25,671 nucleotides of DNA from Flavicella sp037132785 (GCF_037132785.1 NZ_JBAHZZ010000123.1:1-25671); one strand, 5' to 3'; positions 1 to 8,678 are shown, counted from the first letter of the stretch. Numbers and translations are program-made. The notes: generated by a model not told the origin, from the letters alone.

Positions 1-494
1 AAATATCATTTTGGTTTTAAGAAACATCATGTAACCGATCAACAAGGCTTGGTTCTTGGAGTATTAACCACAACTGCAAGTTAAGAATGAGATATCTAAT
101 TTAGAAGATGTTTTAAATACAGTCACGTTAAAGGCTACCAAAAGACATTCCTTTAAAAGCGGATAAAGGGTATCAATCAAAGAAAAACGCAACACTTTTA
201 AAAGATCGAAATTTAAAGAATCACATTCTTAAAAAAGCTGTTAAAAATAAATCATTGACAAAATGGGAAAAACGATTTAATAAATTAATTAGCAAAACAA
301 GGTTTAAAGTGGAGCGAACTTTTGGAGGAATAAAGTTATGGTTTAAAGGAGGAATTGCAAGATATAGAGATATGGAAAAAATGCATACTCAAAATCTGAT
401 GGAAGCTATTTGTTACAATTTATATAGAAGTCCATGGATAATTGCCACTAATTCTGAAAAACAGAGGAAAATGAACCAAGAAAGAGATCCATAA
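1..494 (+). pseudogene. IS5-type transposase, 3' part, frameshifted
   Basis: This is the C-terminal half of a DDE transposase and is cut by the window edge. Conceptual translation needs three frames: frame 1 from base 1 reads KYHFGFKKHHVTDQQGLVLG and stops at 82-84; a second frame resumes with NEISNLEDVLNTVTLK; a third carries LPKDIPLKADKGYQS and runs to the stop at 492-494. At least two single-base shifts are therefore present. ADKGYQS matches the second catalytic Asp region and VERTFGG (with Lys/Arg before it) the Glu region of IS5-family enzymes. The last 79 codons (from 255) are open but lack two of the three catalytic residues. An active enzyme is very unlikely. The IS5 family call rests on remembered motif context, and the subgroup is not determined. 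Confidence 0.85.
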
Positions 495-575
495 CTAATG
501 AAAAAAAACATAAATTTTAGATTTAAAAAGTCAGAATTGAAATCTAAAACTGAAAAGAGCATTATGCAACGGTCT
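1..575 (+). mobile_element. IS5-type insertion sequence, right end
   Basis: The element comprises the transposase pseudogene plus about 80 bp of noncoding DNA ending at attatgcaacggtct (561-575). Read inward from the outside the end is agaccgttgcata, which resembles the GAGACCTTTGCA-type ends of IS5-group elements. The boundary at 575 is supported by the second copy of the same end at 18211. No target-site duplication can be judged because the left end lies outside the window. The element lies about 100 bp upstream of sufS. Confidence 0.75.
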
Positions 576-649
576 TCATACATGTTTTTGTGTTACAAAC
601 ATAGTTATTATTTTTATTCTTATTTGTAGGTAAAAACTATTTCATGTAG

Positions 650-657
650 TATTTTTG
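650..657 (+). promoter_or_regulatory. Putative sufS promoter, -7 box
   Basis: TATTTTTG fits the Bacteroidota -7 consensus TAnnTTTG and lies 20 bp before the sufS start codon. A TTTG at 623-626 could be the -33 element, but the 23-bp gap is slightly long. The promoter lies between the IS end and sufS, so sufS could be transcribed independently of anything left of the IS relic. Confidence 0.45.
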
Positions 658-677
658 CAATTCAAATTTGCAGAATT

Positions 678-1892
678 ATGATTGATATTCAGAAAATAAG
701 AGCTGATTTTCCGATACTTAAAGAAGAGATAAATGGAAAGCCTTTGGTGTATTTTGACAACGCAGCAACAAGTCAAAAACCTCAAGTTGTAATTGATTCA
801 ATTGTAAATTATTATTCTAAAATTAATGCGAATATTCACAGAGGAGTACATACTTTAAGTCAGGTTGCAACGGATGCATACGAACAAGCTCGATTGAAAG
901 TCCAAAAGCATTTTAATGCAAAAAATGCGTATGAAATTATTTTAACTGCAGGTACAACCCACAGTATAAATATCGTAGCAACAGGATTTACTGATTTTTT
1001 AAATAAAGGAGACGAGGTTATTGTTTCTGGATTGGAGCATCATTCAAATATTGTGCCTTGGCAAATGTTGTGTGAACGAACGGGTGCTGTATTAAAGGTG
1101 ATTCCTTTTAATGAAGTGGGAGAATTGGAAATGCATGTTTATGATTCTTTATTGTCGGATAAAACTAAATTGGTTTTTGTCAATCATATTTCAAATGCTT
1201 TAGGCACCATCAACCCAATTCAAGAAATTATTGACAAAGCACATGCTGTTGGAGCGGCTGTTTTAATTGATGGTGCACAAGCCTGTCCTCATATAAAACC
1301 TGATGTTCAAGGCTTGGATGTTGATTTTTATGTGGCTTCAGCTCATAAATTATGTGGTCCTACCGGAGTGGGGGTTTTATATGGAAAAGAAGAATGGTTA
1401 AATAAATTACCTCCTTATCAAGGAGGAGGAGAAATGATCGAAACCGTAACTTTTGAAAAAACAACCTATGCAGGTTTACCTCATAAGTTTGAAGCAGGAA
1501 CTCCTAATATCGCTGGAGGTATTGCTTTTGGAGTTGCTTTGGACTATATGAACGAAATTGGTTTTGAGGCGATTTCCGCTTACGAAAATGAGTTATTGCA
1601 ATACGGAACTGAAAAATTATTAGAAGTAGAAGGACTTCGAATTTATGGAACTTCTAAAAACAAGGCAGCTGTAATATCTTTTAATATCGGAACCATTCAT
1701 CCTTTTGATATAGGAAGTATACTAGATAAATTTGGTGTTGCTGTTAGAACGGGACATCACTGTGCACAGCCGATTATGAATTATTATAATATTCCTGGAA
1801 CAGTTAGGGCTTCTTTTGCTTTTTATAATACCAAAGAAGAAATTGATGTTCTGGTTACTGCAGTAAAAAAAGCACAAATTATGCTTTCTTAG
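678..1892 (+). CDS. sufS: Cysteine desulfurase SufS
   Basis: PLP-dependent cysteine desulfurase that removes sulfur from L-cysteine as an enzyme-bound persulfide for Fe-S cluster assembly by the SUF system in the cytoplasm. The protein is 404 residues, the normal SufS length. The PLP lysine is K224 in SAHKLCGPTG and the persulfide cysteine is C362 in RTGHHCAQP, close to the E. coli SufS positions K226 and C364. The fold-type I aminotransferase domain covers nearly the whole chain. The ATG at 678 follows a good -7 box. In many Flavobacteriaceae sufS follows sufBCD; here a decayed IS lies directly upstream and no other suf gene is visible. The convergent rnhA follows 72 bp downstream. Confidence 0.95.
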   Translation: MIDIQKIRADFPILKEEINGKPLVYFDNAATSQKPQVVIDSIVNYYSKINANIHRGVHTLSQVATDAYEQARLKVQKHFNAKNAYEIILTAGTTHSINIVATGFTDFLNKGDEVIVSGLEHHSNIVPWQMLCERTGAVLKVIPFNEVGELEMHVYDSLLSDKTKLVFVNHISNALGTINPIQEIIDKAHAVGAAVLIDGAQACPHIKPDVQGLDVDFYVASAHKLCGPTGVGVLYGKEEWLNKLPPYQGGGEMIETVTFEKTTYAGLPHKFEAGTPNIAGGIAFGVALDYMNEIGFEAISAYENELLQYGTEKLLEVEGLRIYGTSKNKAAVISFNIGTIHPFDIGSILDKFGVAVRTGHHCAQPIMNYYNIPGTVRASFAFYNTKEEIDVLVTAVKKAQIMLS

Positions 1893-1964
1893 AAACGAAG
1901 TTTCATTTAATTAAAAAAGGAGGTTAGATTACATCCGAGTGAGGTAATAAAAAACCGAAAGTTA

Positions 1965-2597
1965 TCATTTTCGACCAAAGTCAGCAGGAATTTCACCCCA
2001 AGCTTTTGTTTCCCATTTTAAAATAGGGTTTTGATAAGGATTTTTTTTTAACCAAAGTTCAGCTCTTTTTATCAAATCGAATAAAACTTCTGTGTTTTTA
2101 TTTAAAGGAAGTTTGGTTTTACATTTACGTTGTTTTACCCACGAGATTGCAATTCTAGAATCAGAATATATAGGCAGGTTTGGTTGTTTTTTTTGTTGTA
2201 ACCAAGCCAGACCATGTACCAATGCCAAAAACTCACCAATATTATTGGTTCCAGATTTATAAGGACCTTGAATAAAAAGTTGTGTTCCAGTACTGGTAGC
2301 AACACCACGATACTCCATTTTACCTGGGTTTCCACTGCAAGCGGCATCTACAGCGATGGTGTCTAATATAGGTTTTCCATAGGCTTTTTTTTCTTGAGCT
2401 GTAAGTTCTTTCTTTTTTGTGCTTAGCCCTTTGTGTTCATCATAGGTTCCACGAAAAGCTTTTTCAGCCATTTTTTTGTCTGCGAATGATTTGTATTTTG
2501 CTCCAGAATATCCATCAATATTTTTTTTACATACAGACCAAGAAGTGAAAACACCTCTGTTTTTTCCTTCCCAGACTACATAATATTTTTTTGCCAT
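1965..2597 (-). CDS. rnhA: Ribonuclease H1 with N-terminal RNA-DNA hybrid binding domain
   Basis: Cleaves the RNA strand of RNA:DNA hybrids (R-loops, primers). It has two parts: residues 1-50 are the small RNase H1/caulimovirus-VI hybrid-binding domain (KYYVVWEGKNRGVFTSW, with a conserved Tyr/Trp face), and residues 78-210 are the RNase HI catalytic domain. Visible acidic residues are D84 (DAACSGNPG), E122 (NNIGEF), D146 (YSDSR) and D206 in the terminal EIPADFGRK. This two-domain 210-residue form is common in Bacteroidota. It lies 53 bp after purN on the same strand and is probably co-transcribed with it. The gap contains a weak inverted repeat (accct/agggt, 2602-2622), which may be a hairpin. 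Confidence 0.93.
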   Translation of the reverse strand: MAKKYYVVWEGKNRGVFTSWSVCKKNIDGYSGAKYKSFADKKMAEKAFRGTYDEHKGLSTKKKELTAQEKKAYGKPILDTIAVDAACSGNPGKMEYRGVATSTGTQLFIQGPYKSGTNNIGEFLALVHGLAWLQQKKQPNLPIYSDSRIAISWVKQRKCKTKLPLNKNTEVLFDLIKRAELWLKKNPYQNPILKWETKAWGEIPADFGRK

Positions 2598-2650
2598 TTT
2601 TCAGAACCCTACGCTTATCGAAGGGTGGTTTAATAGATAAAGTTTCTTAA

Positions 2651-3211
2651 TTATAAAATCGTTTCTTCAATTACTTTAGGAAAATTAGCATATTCTAGTT
2701 TATGAATACTCTTAGCGATGTCTTCAGGAGTATCTGTAATTAGCACAGGTGTTTTTGCTTGAAAAATAATTGCACCTTCGTCGTAATTTTCGTTTACAAA
2801 GTGGACCGTAATACCCGTTTCTGTTTCCCCTTGCTCTTTTACAGCATTGTGAATATTCATTCCATACATGCCTTTTCCTCCAAATTTAGGAAGTAATGAA
2901 GGGTGTATGTTAATAATTTTATTTGGATACGCATCAACGATGTTTTGAGGTATTTTTAGTAAAAACCCTGCTAATATCACATAATCTGCGTTTTGTTGCA
3001 AGTATTCCAATACCACTTCCTCCTCAAAAAAGGATTTTCTGGAAAAATACTGCGATGGGACATTTAGTTTTTTTGCTCTATCTAAGACCTTTGCTTCTTT
3101 TCTGTTTGTTACAATCGAAGTTATACTTATTTCGTTGTGACTTTCAAAGTATCTAATGATGTTTTCTGCGTTGCTACCTGATCCGGAAGCCAATATTACT
3201 AATCTTTTCAT
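2651..3211 (-). CDS. purN: Phosphoribosylglycinamide formyltransferase PurN
   Basis: Transfers a formyl group from 10-formyl-tetrahydrofolate to GAR, giving FGAR in de novo purine synthesis. The 186-residue length is normal. GSGSN (10-14) binds the GAR phosphate. The catalytic triad is visible as N101 and H103 in NIHPSLLP and D144 in ENYDEGAIIFQ. The gene is divergent from acpP, with 176 bp between them, and is followed by rnhA. The purN / acpP-fabF-rnc divergent layout is, to my knowledge, common in flavobacteria. Confidence 0.95.
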   Translation of the reverse strand: MKRLVILASGSGSNAENIIRYFESHNEISITSIVTNRKEAKVLDRAKKLNVPSQYFSRKSFFEEEVVLEYLQQNADYVILAGFLLKIPQNIVDAYPNKIINIHPSLLPKFGGKGMYGMNIHNAVKEQGETETGITVHFVNENYDEGAIIFQAKTPVLITDTPEDIAKSIHKLEYANFPKVIEETIL

Positions 3212-3350
3212 TGTATATTATAAAGGGAATTGAAGTACAAAAAAACAATAAATATTAATATTAAACCAAGATAATCAAATTATTAAAGATATTTTTTTAT
3301 TTTAGTGAACACATTTTCTTCGTAAAATGCTTTTTTAAATGAAAGTTTAT

Positions 3351-3358
3351 TATTTTTG
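3351..3358 (+). promoter_or_regulatory. Putative acpP promoter, -7 box
   Basis: TATTTTTG matches TAnnTTTG, 29 bp upstream of the acpP ATG. A T-run at 3331-3336 sits where the -33 element would be, but a clear TTTG is missing. The box would drive acpP-fabF-rnc. Confidence 0.45.
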
Positions 3359-3387
3359 CCAAGATTTAAAATTTAAAATAAAAAATT

Positions 3388-3624
3388 ATGTCAGACATTG
3401 CATCAAGAGTAAAAGCGATCATCGTTGATAAATTAGGCGTTGACGAGAACGAAGTAACTAACGAAGCTAGCTTCACAAATGATTTAGGAGCTGATTCATT
3501 GGATACAGTTGAATTGATTATGGAATTTGAGAAAGAATTTTCTATTCAAATCCCAGATGACCAAGCAGAAAACATTGGAACCGTTGGACAAGCAGTAAGC
3601 TATATAGAAGAAGCAAAAAAGTAA
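3388..3624 (+). CDS. acpP: Acyl carrier protein
   Basis: A 78-residue acidic four-helix protein that carries growing acyl chains on a 4'-phosphopantetheine arm. The attachment site is S37 in GADSLDTVEL, preceded by the usual helix I and loop. Length and sequence are those of a normal type II FAS AcpP. fabF starts 7 bp after its stop codon, so the two are almost certainly one transcript and are probably translationally coupled. A -7 promoter box lies just upstream. Confidence 0.97.
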   Translation: MSDIASRVKAIIVDKLGVDENEVTNEASFTNDLGADSLDTVELIMEFEKEFSIQIPDDQAENIGTVGQAVSYIEEAKK

Positions 3625-3631
3625 TACTTTT

Positions 3632-4882
3632 ATGGAATTAAAGCGAGTAGTAGTAACTGGACTTGGTGCATTGACGCCAATCGGAAATAATATTGAAGAA
3701 TATTGGAATGGACTAGTAAATGGTGTCAGCGGAGCTGGACCTATTACTAATTTTGATGCTGCCAAGTTCAAAACTCGTTTTGCTTGTGAATTAAAAGGAT
3801 TTGACGTCCATGAATTCATCAACAGAAAAGAGGCTAGAAAAATGGATAAGTTTACTCAGTATGCAATGGTTGCAGCTGATGAAGCTATCGCGGATGCTGG
3901 TTTAACATCTGAAAATGTTGATGTTGACAGAGTTGGGGTGATTTGGGGAGCAGGAATTGGTGGTATTGACACTTTTGAAAAACAAGTGATGGAATTTGCT
4001 GCTGGTGATGGAACGCCAAAATTCAACCCATTTTTCATTCCTAAAATGATTGCTGATATAGCTCCAGGAATGATTTCTATCAAACACGGTTATAGAGGTC
4101 CAAACTTTACAACAGTGTCTGCATGTGCCTCTTCGGCAAATGCAATTATTGATGCCTTAAATTATATACGTTTAGGGTATGCTGATATTATTGTTTCAGG
4201 AGGTTCTGAAGCAGCGATAACACATGCGGGTATGGGAGGTTTCAATGCTTTACATGCTCTTTCTACAAGTAATGATGACCCAAAAACGGCATCAAGACCA
4301 TTTGATAAAAACCGAAACGGTTTTGTTATGGGAGAAGGTGCAGGATCATTAATTTTAGAAGAATATGAACATGCCAAAGCGCGTGGAGCAAAAATATATG
4401 CTGAGATAGCTGGAGGAGGACTTTCTGCAGATGCTCACCATTTAACAGCTCCGCACCCAGAAGGCTTAGGTGCTAGAAATGTAATGTTAAATTGTATCAA
4501 AGATGCCGGACTTACAATAGACGACATTGACGCAATTAATGTACATGGTACATCAACTCCATTAGGAGATATTGCTGAAACAAAAGCAATTTTAGATGTG
4601 TTTGGTGAAAAAGCATACAAAATCAATATCAATTCAACAAAATCAATGACAGGGCATTTATTAGGTGCTGCTGGTGCCATTGAAGCAATTGCTTCAATTT
4701 TGGCAATGAAACATGGAATTGTTCCTCCAACAATTAATCATGTTACAGTTGATGATCGGATTGACGAAAAATTAAATCTTACTTTAAACAAAGCTCAGAA
4801 AAGAGATGTTAAAGTTGCGATGAGTAATACTTTCGGATTTGGCGGACACAATGCTTGTGTATTGATAAAAAAAATAGACTAA
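3632..4882 (+). CDS. fabF: 3-oxoacyl-ACP synthase II (FabF)
   Basis: Condensing enzyme (KAS II) that elongates acyl-ACP with malonyl-ACP in fatty-acid synthesis. It has 416 residues with the thiolase fold. Nucleophile C165 (TVSACASSAN), H305 (NVHGTSTPLGD), K337 and H342 (TKSMTGHLLGAAG) form the Cys-His-His site typical of FabF/FabB. The C-terminal NTFGFGGHNA motif is also intact. It lies between acpP and rnc with 7-bp gaps on each side, forming a tight operon. Confidence 0.97.
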   Translation: MELKRVVVTGLGALTPIGNNIEEYWNGLVNGVSGAGPITNFDAAKFKTRFACELKGFDVHEFINRKEARKMDKFTQYAMVAADEAIADAGLTSENVDVDRVGVIWGAGIGGIDTFEKQVMEFAAGDGTPKFNPFFIPKMIADIAPGMISIKHGYRGPNFTTVSACASSANAIIDALNYIRLGYADIIVSGGSEAAITHAGMGGFNALHALSTSNDDPKTASRPFDKNRNGFVMGEGAGSLILEEYEHAKARGAKIYAEIAGGGLSADAHHLTAPHPEGLGARNVMLNCIKDAGLTIDDIDAINVHGTSTPLGDIAETKAILDVFGEKAYKININSTKSMTGHLLGAAGAIEAIASILAMKHGIVPPTINHVTVDDRIDEKLNLTLNKAQKRDVKVAMSNTFGFGGHNACVLIKKID

Positions 4883-4889
4883 ATTACAT

Positions 4890-5630
4890 TTGAAACTTAT
4901 TCGAAACATAATAAGATCTCTAGATAAAGAGGAAGAGGAATTTTATGTTGCGTTAAAAAAACTTTTAGGTTTTCGACCTAAAAATATTAACTATTACAAA
5001 ACAGCCTTTATTCATCGATCTGTTAAAGTATTAGACGAGAATGGGAATTCTATCAATTATGAAAGGATGGAGTTTTTAGGAGATGCTATGCTCGGTTCTA
5101 TTATAGCAGCTTTTTTGTTTAAAATGGTGCCAGATGGAAATGAGGGGTACCTCACTCAAATGCGTTCTAAAATTGTAAGTAGAAATCAATTGAATGCGCT
5201 GGGAAAAGATTTGAATCTTGTTCGTTTTGTAAAAAGTACCATTTCGAAAAACCGAATGGGGCAAAACATATATGGAAACATATTTGAGGCTCTTATTGGA
5301 GCTATTTATTTAGATAGAGGATACGTATATTGCGAGAAATTTATTAACAAAAGGGTCATTGATGCCTTTGTTGATATACCTTCATTAGAGAATAAAATTA
5401 CCAGTTATAAGGGGATTGTTATTGAATGGTGCCAAAAGACGAAAAAGAAACTTGAATTCGCAACTTATGAGGATTCAGGCAATGAAAACATTAGGCATTA
5501 TAGTGTAAAATTGATGATTGAAAACAAAGTGGTTTCTAAAGGCCGGTCAACATCGAAGAAGAAAGCTGAAGAGATCGCTTCTAAAAGAATTTATTTTGTT
5601 TATCAACATGAAATAAAAAAAGTATTCTAA
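4890..5630 (+). CDS. rnc: Ribonuclease III
   Basis: Double-strand-specific endoribonuclease for rRNA and mRNA processing. The RNase III domain spans about 16-160 with the signature ERMEFLGDA (58-66), giving E61 and D65. A C-terminal dsRNA-binding domain spans about 170-237. The second metal-binding motif reads N130-I-F-E133, so the position equivalent to E. coli D114 is Asn while the E117 equivalent is kept. The start is taken as TTG at 4890. It lies 7 bp after fabF and gives the N-terminal MKLIRNIIRSL expected before the ALKKLLGF segment; no in-frame ATG occurs before the signature at M60, so an ATG start would remove most of the N-terminal domain. Third gene of the acpP-fabF-rnc operon. Confidence 0.93.
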   Translation: MKLIRNIIRSLDKEEEEFYVALKKLLGFRPKNINYYKTAFIHRSVKVLDENGNSINYERMEFLGDAMLGSIIAAFLFKMVPDGNEGYLTQMRSKIVSRNQLNALGKDLNLVRFVKSTISKNRMGQNIYGNIFEALIGAIYLDRGYVYCEKFINKRVIDAFVDIPSLENKITSYKGIVIEWCQKTKKKLEFATYEDSGNENIRHYSVKLMIENKVVSKGRSTSKKKAEEIASKRIYFVYQHEIKKVF

Positions 5631-5704
5631 AAGGCTACAACGTTTTCGTATCTTTTTTTTTTGGTACTCTAAATTATAAGTAACTTAGCCAAAGTTTTGT
5701 TTTT

Positions 5705-6190
5705 ATGCAAGTACATTCTTTAGAAATAGATGATTTTGAAGATTCAAATTTCACATTAATTAGTATCTATACGAGTTTGTCTGATTATAAACTGGCTTAT
5801 CTTTTAAATAGGAACTTAAATATTTCTTTTAAAAAATCAAAAGATTCGTTAGTGTTGGAAGACGGCTTACAAAGAGCCTGTTTTTCCGTTTATAGACACG
5901 AGGATGAATCTAAAGATATGAATTGGTATTTAATAGAAAATAAATATCATGGAATTTCAAGTGACCCTATTGAAAATGGTTTATTTGGCGCAATTAATGA
6001 AACAGTAAATAGAACGAGCTACTTAATCCCAGAGAAGAAAAAAACGGATTTTTTAGTAAAAATAGAAGGTGATTACGACTCGTATTTGGTTCACGAGACG
6101 ATACAAAACATTAATAAACTGGAGCAAGTTATGACCTCCTATAAAATAGACATAACAACACTAAAGTCGAAAGATTTTTTAATTATATAA
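5705..6190 (+). CDS. IPExxxVDY-family protein
   Basis: A 161-residue protein of a Bacteroidota-specific family named for the motif IPExxxVDY, seen here as IPEKKKTDF at 108-116. No signal peptide or membrane segment is visible, so it is probably cytoplasmic. Its biochemical function is unknown to me. It sits 74 bp after rnc and 2 bp before pyk, a position I recall as conserved in flavobacteria, which suggests co-expression with pyk. The AT-rich gap after rnc could hold a promoter (TAACTTAG near 5681 is a poor -7 box). Confidence 0.85.
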   Translation: MQVHSLEIDDFEDSNFTLISIYTSLSDYKLAYLLNRNLNISFKKSKDSLVLEDGLQRACFSVYRHEDESKDMNWYLIENKYHGISSDPIENGLFGAINETVNRTSYLIPEKKKTDFLVKIEGDYDSYLVHETIQNINKLEQVMTSYKIDITTLKSKDFLII

Positions 6191-6192
6191 TT

Positions 6193-7635
6193 ATGCCAAA
6201 TACTAAAAAGACAAAAATTGTTGCAACCCTTGGTCCTGCAATTAACAACAGAGAAACTTTAAAAGAGTTGATGATCTCTGGTGTGAATGTTTTTAGAATT
6301 AACTTTTCTCATGCTGATTACACTGAGGTTAAGAAAATTGTTAAAATCATTAGAGAATTAAATGAGGAAATGGAATACCATGTCGCTTGTTTGGCTGATT
6401 TACAAGGACCTAAATTACGTGTAGGTGTAATGGAGGAAGGAATTGTGTTAGTAAAAGGAGATGTATTTACCTTTACAACTGCTGATTTACCAGTAGGAAA
6501 TAAGGATAAGGCCTTTATGACGTATAAAAACTTTCCTGTCGATGTAAAAGTTGGAGAACAAATTTTAGTAGATGATGGTAAATTACTTTTTGAAGTAACT
6601 GCTACTGATGGAAAAGAAATAGTAACTACAAAAGTATTACGTGGAGGTCCGTTAAAATCTAAGAAAGGTGTGAACTTACCAAATACAGAGATTTCTTTAC
6701 CTGCATTGACAGAGAAAGATATTAAAGACGCAATTTTTGCATTGTCCTTAGAAGTAGATTGGATGGCTTTGTCTTTTGTTCGTAATCCAGAAGATTTAGA
6801 TGCTATTCATAAATTAATTAGAGAGAATTCTGATACTTCAGTATACAGAACTAGAGTTATTTCTAAAATCGAAAAACCAGAAGCTTTAGAAAATATTGAT
6901 GCAATTATAGCGAATACAGATGCCTTAATGGTAGCTCGTGGCGATTTAGGTGTTGAGATTCCTATGGCTGAAGTGCCATTGGTGCAAAAGATGTTGGTAA
7001 GAAAAGCGAAAGAGGCTAAGATACCAGTAATTATTGCAACTCAAATGATGGAAACTATGATTGAAAATCAAGTTCCAACAAGAGCAGAGGTAAATGATGT
7101 TGCGAATTCTATTATGGATGGTGCAGATGCAGTGATGTTATCGGGAGAGACTTCTGTTGGTGAATTTCCAAATGAGGTAATCAAGAAAATGCGTGAGATC
7201 ATTGTAAGTGTAGAGCACTCTCCATTAATTGATGTGCCAAGACAAGCACCTGTATTTAGTAATACTGAGCGTTATTTATCTGATGCCGTTTGTTACCAAG
7301 CAGCTTCTTTGGCAGATCAAATTAAAGCAAAAGCAATTGTTACTTTAACATACTCAGGTTATACGGCATTTCAAATATCTGCTTTAAGACCAAATTCTCA
7401 TATTCAAGTATTTTCTCCAAACAAAAGAGTATTGGCTATGCTGAACTTGTTTTGGGGTGTAAAAGCTAGATATTATGAAAGTGATGAATCTATGACTAAA
7501 ACGATTGCTCAAGTAAATCAAATGGTTGTTGACAAAGGTGTTTTAAATTCTGGTGATTATGTGATTAACTTAAATTCAACTCCTATAAAAAAGAAAGGGA
7601 TGGTAAACAATTTACGTGTTACGAAAATTGTTTAA
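6193..7635 (+). CDS. pyk: Pyruvate kinase
   Basis: Transfers phosphate from phosphoenolpyruvate to ADP in the last step of glycolysis. It has 480 residues. The TIM-barrel A domain is interrupted by the B domain (about 71-165). R35 and N37 lie in VFRINFSH; the active-site signature SKIEKPEA (224-231) holds K225 and E227; D251 is in MVARGDLGVEI. A C-terminal regulatory domain starts at about 350. The start codon lies 2 bp after the IPExxxVDY gene. A strong hairpin terminator follows. Confidence 0.97.
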   Translation: MPNTKKTKIVATLGPAINNRETLKELMISGVNVFRINFSHADYTEVKKIVKIIRELNEEMEYHVACLADLQGPKLRVGVMEEGIVLVKGDVFTFTTADLPVGNKDKAFMTYKNFPVDVKVGEQILVDDGKLLFEVTATDGKEIVTTKVLRGGPLKSKKGVNLPNTEISLPALTEKDIKDAIFALSLEVDWMALSFVRNPEDLDAIHKLIRENSDTSVYRTRVISKIEKPEALENIDAIIANTDALMVARGDLGVEIPMAEVPLVQKMLVRKAKEAKIPVIIATQMMETMIENQVPTRAEVNDVANSIMDGADAVMLSGETSVGEFPNEVIKKMREIIVSVEHSPLIDVPRQAPVFSNTERYLSDAVCYQAASLADQIKAKAIVTLTYSGYTAFQISALRPNSHIQVFSPNKRVLAMLNLFWGVKARYYESDESMTKTIAQVNQMVVDKGVLNSGDYVINLNSTPIKKKGMVNNLRVTKIV

Positions 7636-7665
7636 TTCATTCTTTTAAAGAAAAAAAGTGATTTT

Positions 7666-7701
7666 AAAATGCCTGTGTACTTTGTATACATGCATTTTTT
7701 T
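7666..7701 (+). terminator. Intrinsic terminator after pyk
   Basis: The stem aaaatgcctgtgta / tatacatgcatttt pairs over 14 positions with one C-T mismatch and one G-T wobble, has a ctttg loop and is followed by more T. It would separate pyk from the CBS-domain gene. Confidence 0.8.
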
Positions 7702-7770
7702 GATAATTTGAATTGCTCAAAGAAAGATAAAAAAAAATAAGTATCTTTAAAATTCTCTAAAACAATTAGA

Positions 7771-8226
7771 ATGGCAATAAAAAATTTCAAAGCAGCAACA
7801 ATCAAGCAAGAAAAGAAAGTCTCAGACAAGATTTTAGTGTCGAAATATATGACGACCAAATTAATTACCTTTAAGCCAGAACAGTCAGTTCTTGAGGTAA
7901 TGGAGTTGTTGATAAAAAACAAAATATCTGGAGGTCCAGTAGTGAATGATAAAAATGAATTGCTAGGGATAATTTCAGAAGGAGACTGTATGAAACAGAT
8001 AGCAGAAAGTGGTTATTATAACCTTCCTATGAATCATGTGAAAGTAGAAGACCATATGGTAAAAAATGTTGACACAATTAATACAGGTATGTCAATTTTT
8101 GAAGTTGCAAGTTTGTTTTATACATCGAAAAGAAAACGTTTTCCTGTTTTGGAGAATGGAGCCTTGGTAGGGCAAATCAGCCGAAGAGACATATTAAAAG
8201 CGGCCTTGGCTTTAAAAGATATTTAG
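7771..8226 (+). CDS. Tandem CBS-domain protein
   Basis: A 151-residue protein made almost only of two CBS motifs, at about 22-80 (VSKYMTTKLITFKPEQSVLE to GIISEGD) and 91-148 (VEDHMVKNVDTIN to VGQISRRDIL). Paired CBS motifs form a Bateman module that usually binds adenine nucleotides and senses energy state. No enzyme or transporter domain is attached and no partner can be named from sequence. Its position after pyk is suggestive but the two are separated by a terminator. Its last 4 bp overlap the convergent zinc-ribbon gene. Confidence 0.88.
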   Translation: MAIKNFKAATIKQEKKVSDKILVSKYMTTKLITFKPEQSVLEVMELLIKNKISGGPVVNDKNELLGIISEGDCMKQIAESGYYNLPMNHVKVEDHMVKNVDTINTGMSIFEVASLFYTSKRKRFPVLENGALVGQISRRDILKAALALKDI

Positions 8227-8573
8227 GATTCTTTTCTAACAAGTAGAAAATATCCATTATCTAAAGGTAGATAACCCTGATCGTAGATATAATAATAAAT
8301 ATTACCTGTTTGTGTAGTATAGATATTAGTAAAATATTTAAAATAAAACCCCTCATCTGTTAGTTTAAATTTTGGAATTTTTGTCTTTCCACTGCGATTT
8401 AATTTGGTGAGAACCTTGTGGTTTTTTTTAAGTCGATTATTGATGTTTCTTACTAAGTTTTTGGATTCAGAATCTACTTTGTTATTGTATGAATTTCTAC
8501 AATAATCGGAACAAAACTTTTTATCCGATCTTCCTATAAATTCTTCTGCACATTCTAAACATTGTTTTTTCAT
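8223..8573 (-). CDS. Small zinc-ribbon protein of unknown function
   Basis: A 116-residue protein with an N-terminal Cys4 zinc ribbon: C5-x2-C8 and C21-x3-C25 (KFCSDYCRNSYNN). The rest is basic and then aromatic, with a possible helical KNLVRNINNRLKKNHKVL segment at about 40-57. Such treble-clef-like ribbons often bind nucleic acid or protein; the function is unknown. The gene is convergent with the CBS gene (4-bp overlap at the 3' ends). A perfect 16-bp palindrome lies 7 bp before its start codon. Confidence 0.8.
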   Translation of the reverse strand: MKKQCLECAEEFIGRSDKKFCSDYCRNSYNNKVDSESKNLVRNINNRLKKNHKVLTKLNRSGKTKIPKFKLTDEGFYFKYFTNIYTTQTGNIYYYIYDQGYLPLDNGYFLLVRKES

Positions 8574-8579
8574 AACCTA

Positions 8580-8595
8580 AACTTCTTAAGAAGTT
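8580..8595. promoter_or_regulatory. Perfect 16-bp palindrome before the zinc-ribbon gene
   Basis: aacttcttaagaagtt is an exact palindrome ending 7 bp upstream of the ATG at 8573 (- strand). It could be an operator for a dimeric regulator or a small hairpin occluding the start. A TATTTTG on the - strand at 8614-8608 is a possible but imperfect -7 box just upstream. Confidence 0.45.
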
Positions 8596-8678
8596 CCTAA
8601 GATACAAAATAGACTTTATTATTTCTTATATTTAAAACATTCTGAAATAATTGATTGTAAATCCGAGCTTCGGAGGTA

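Noticed and set aside
3856..4680. Open frames on the strand opposite fabF
   Set aside because: They lie wholly inside a well-supported essential gene, have unnatural composition, and match no family I recognise; they are codon-bias shadows.
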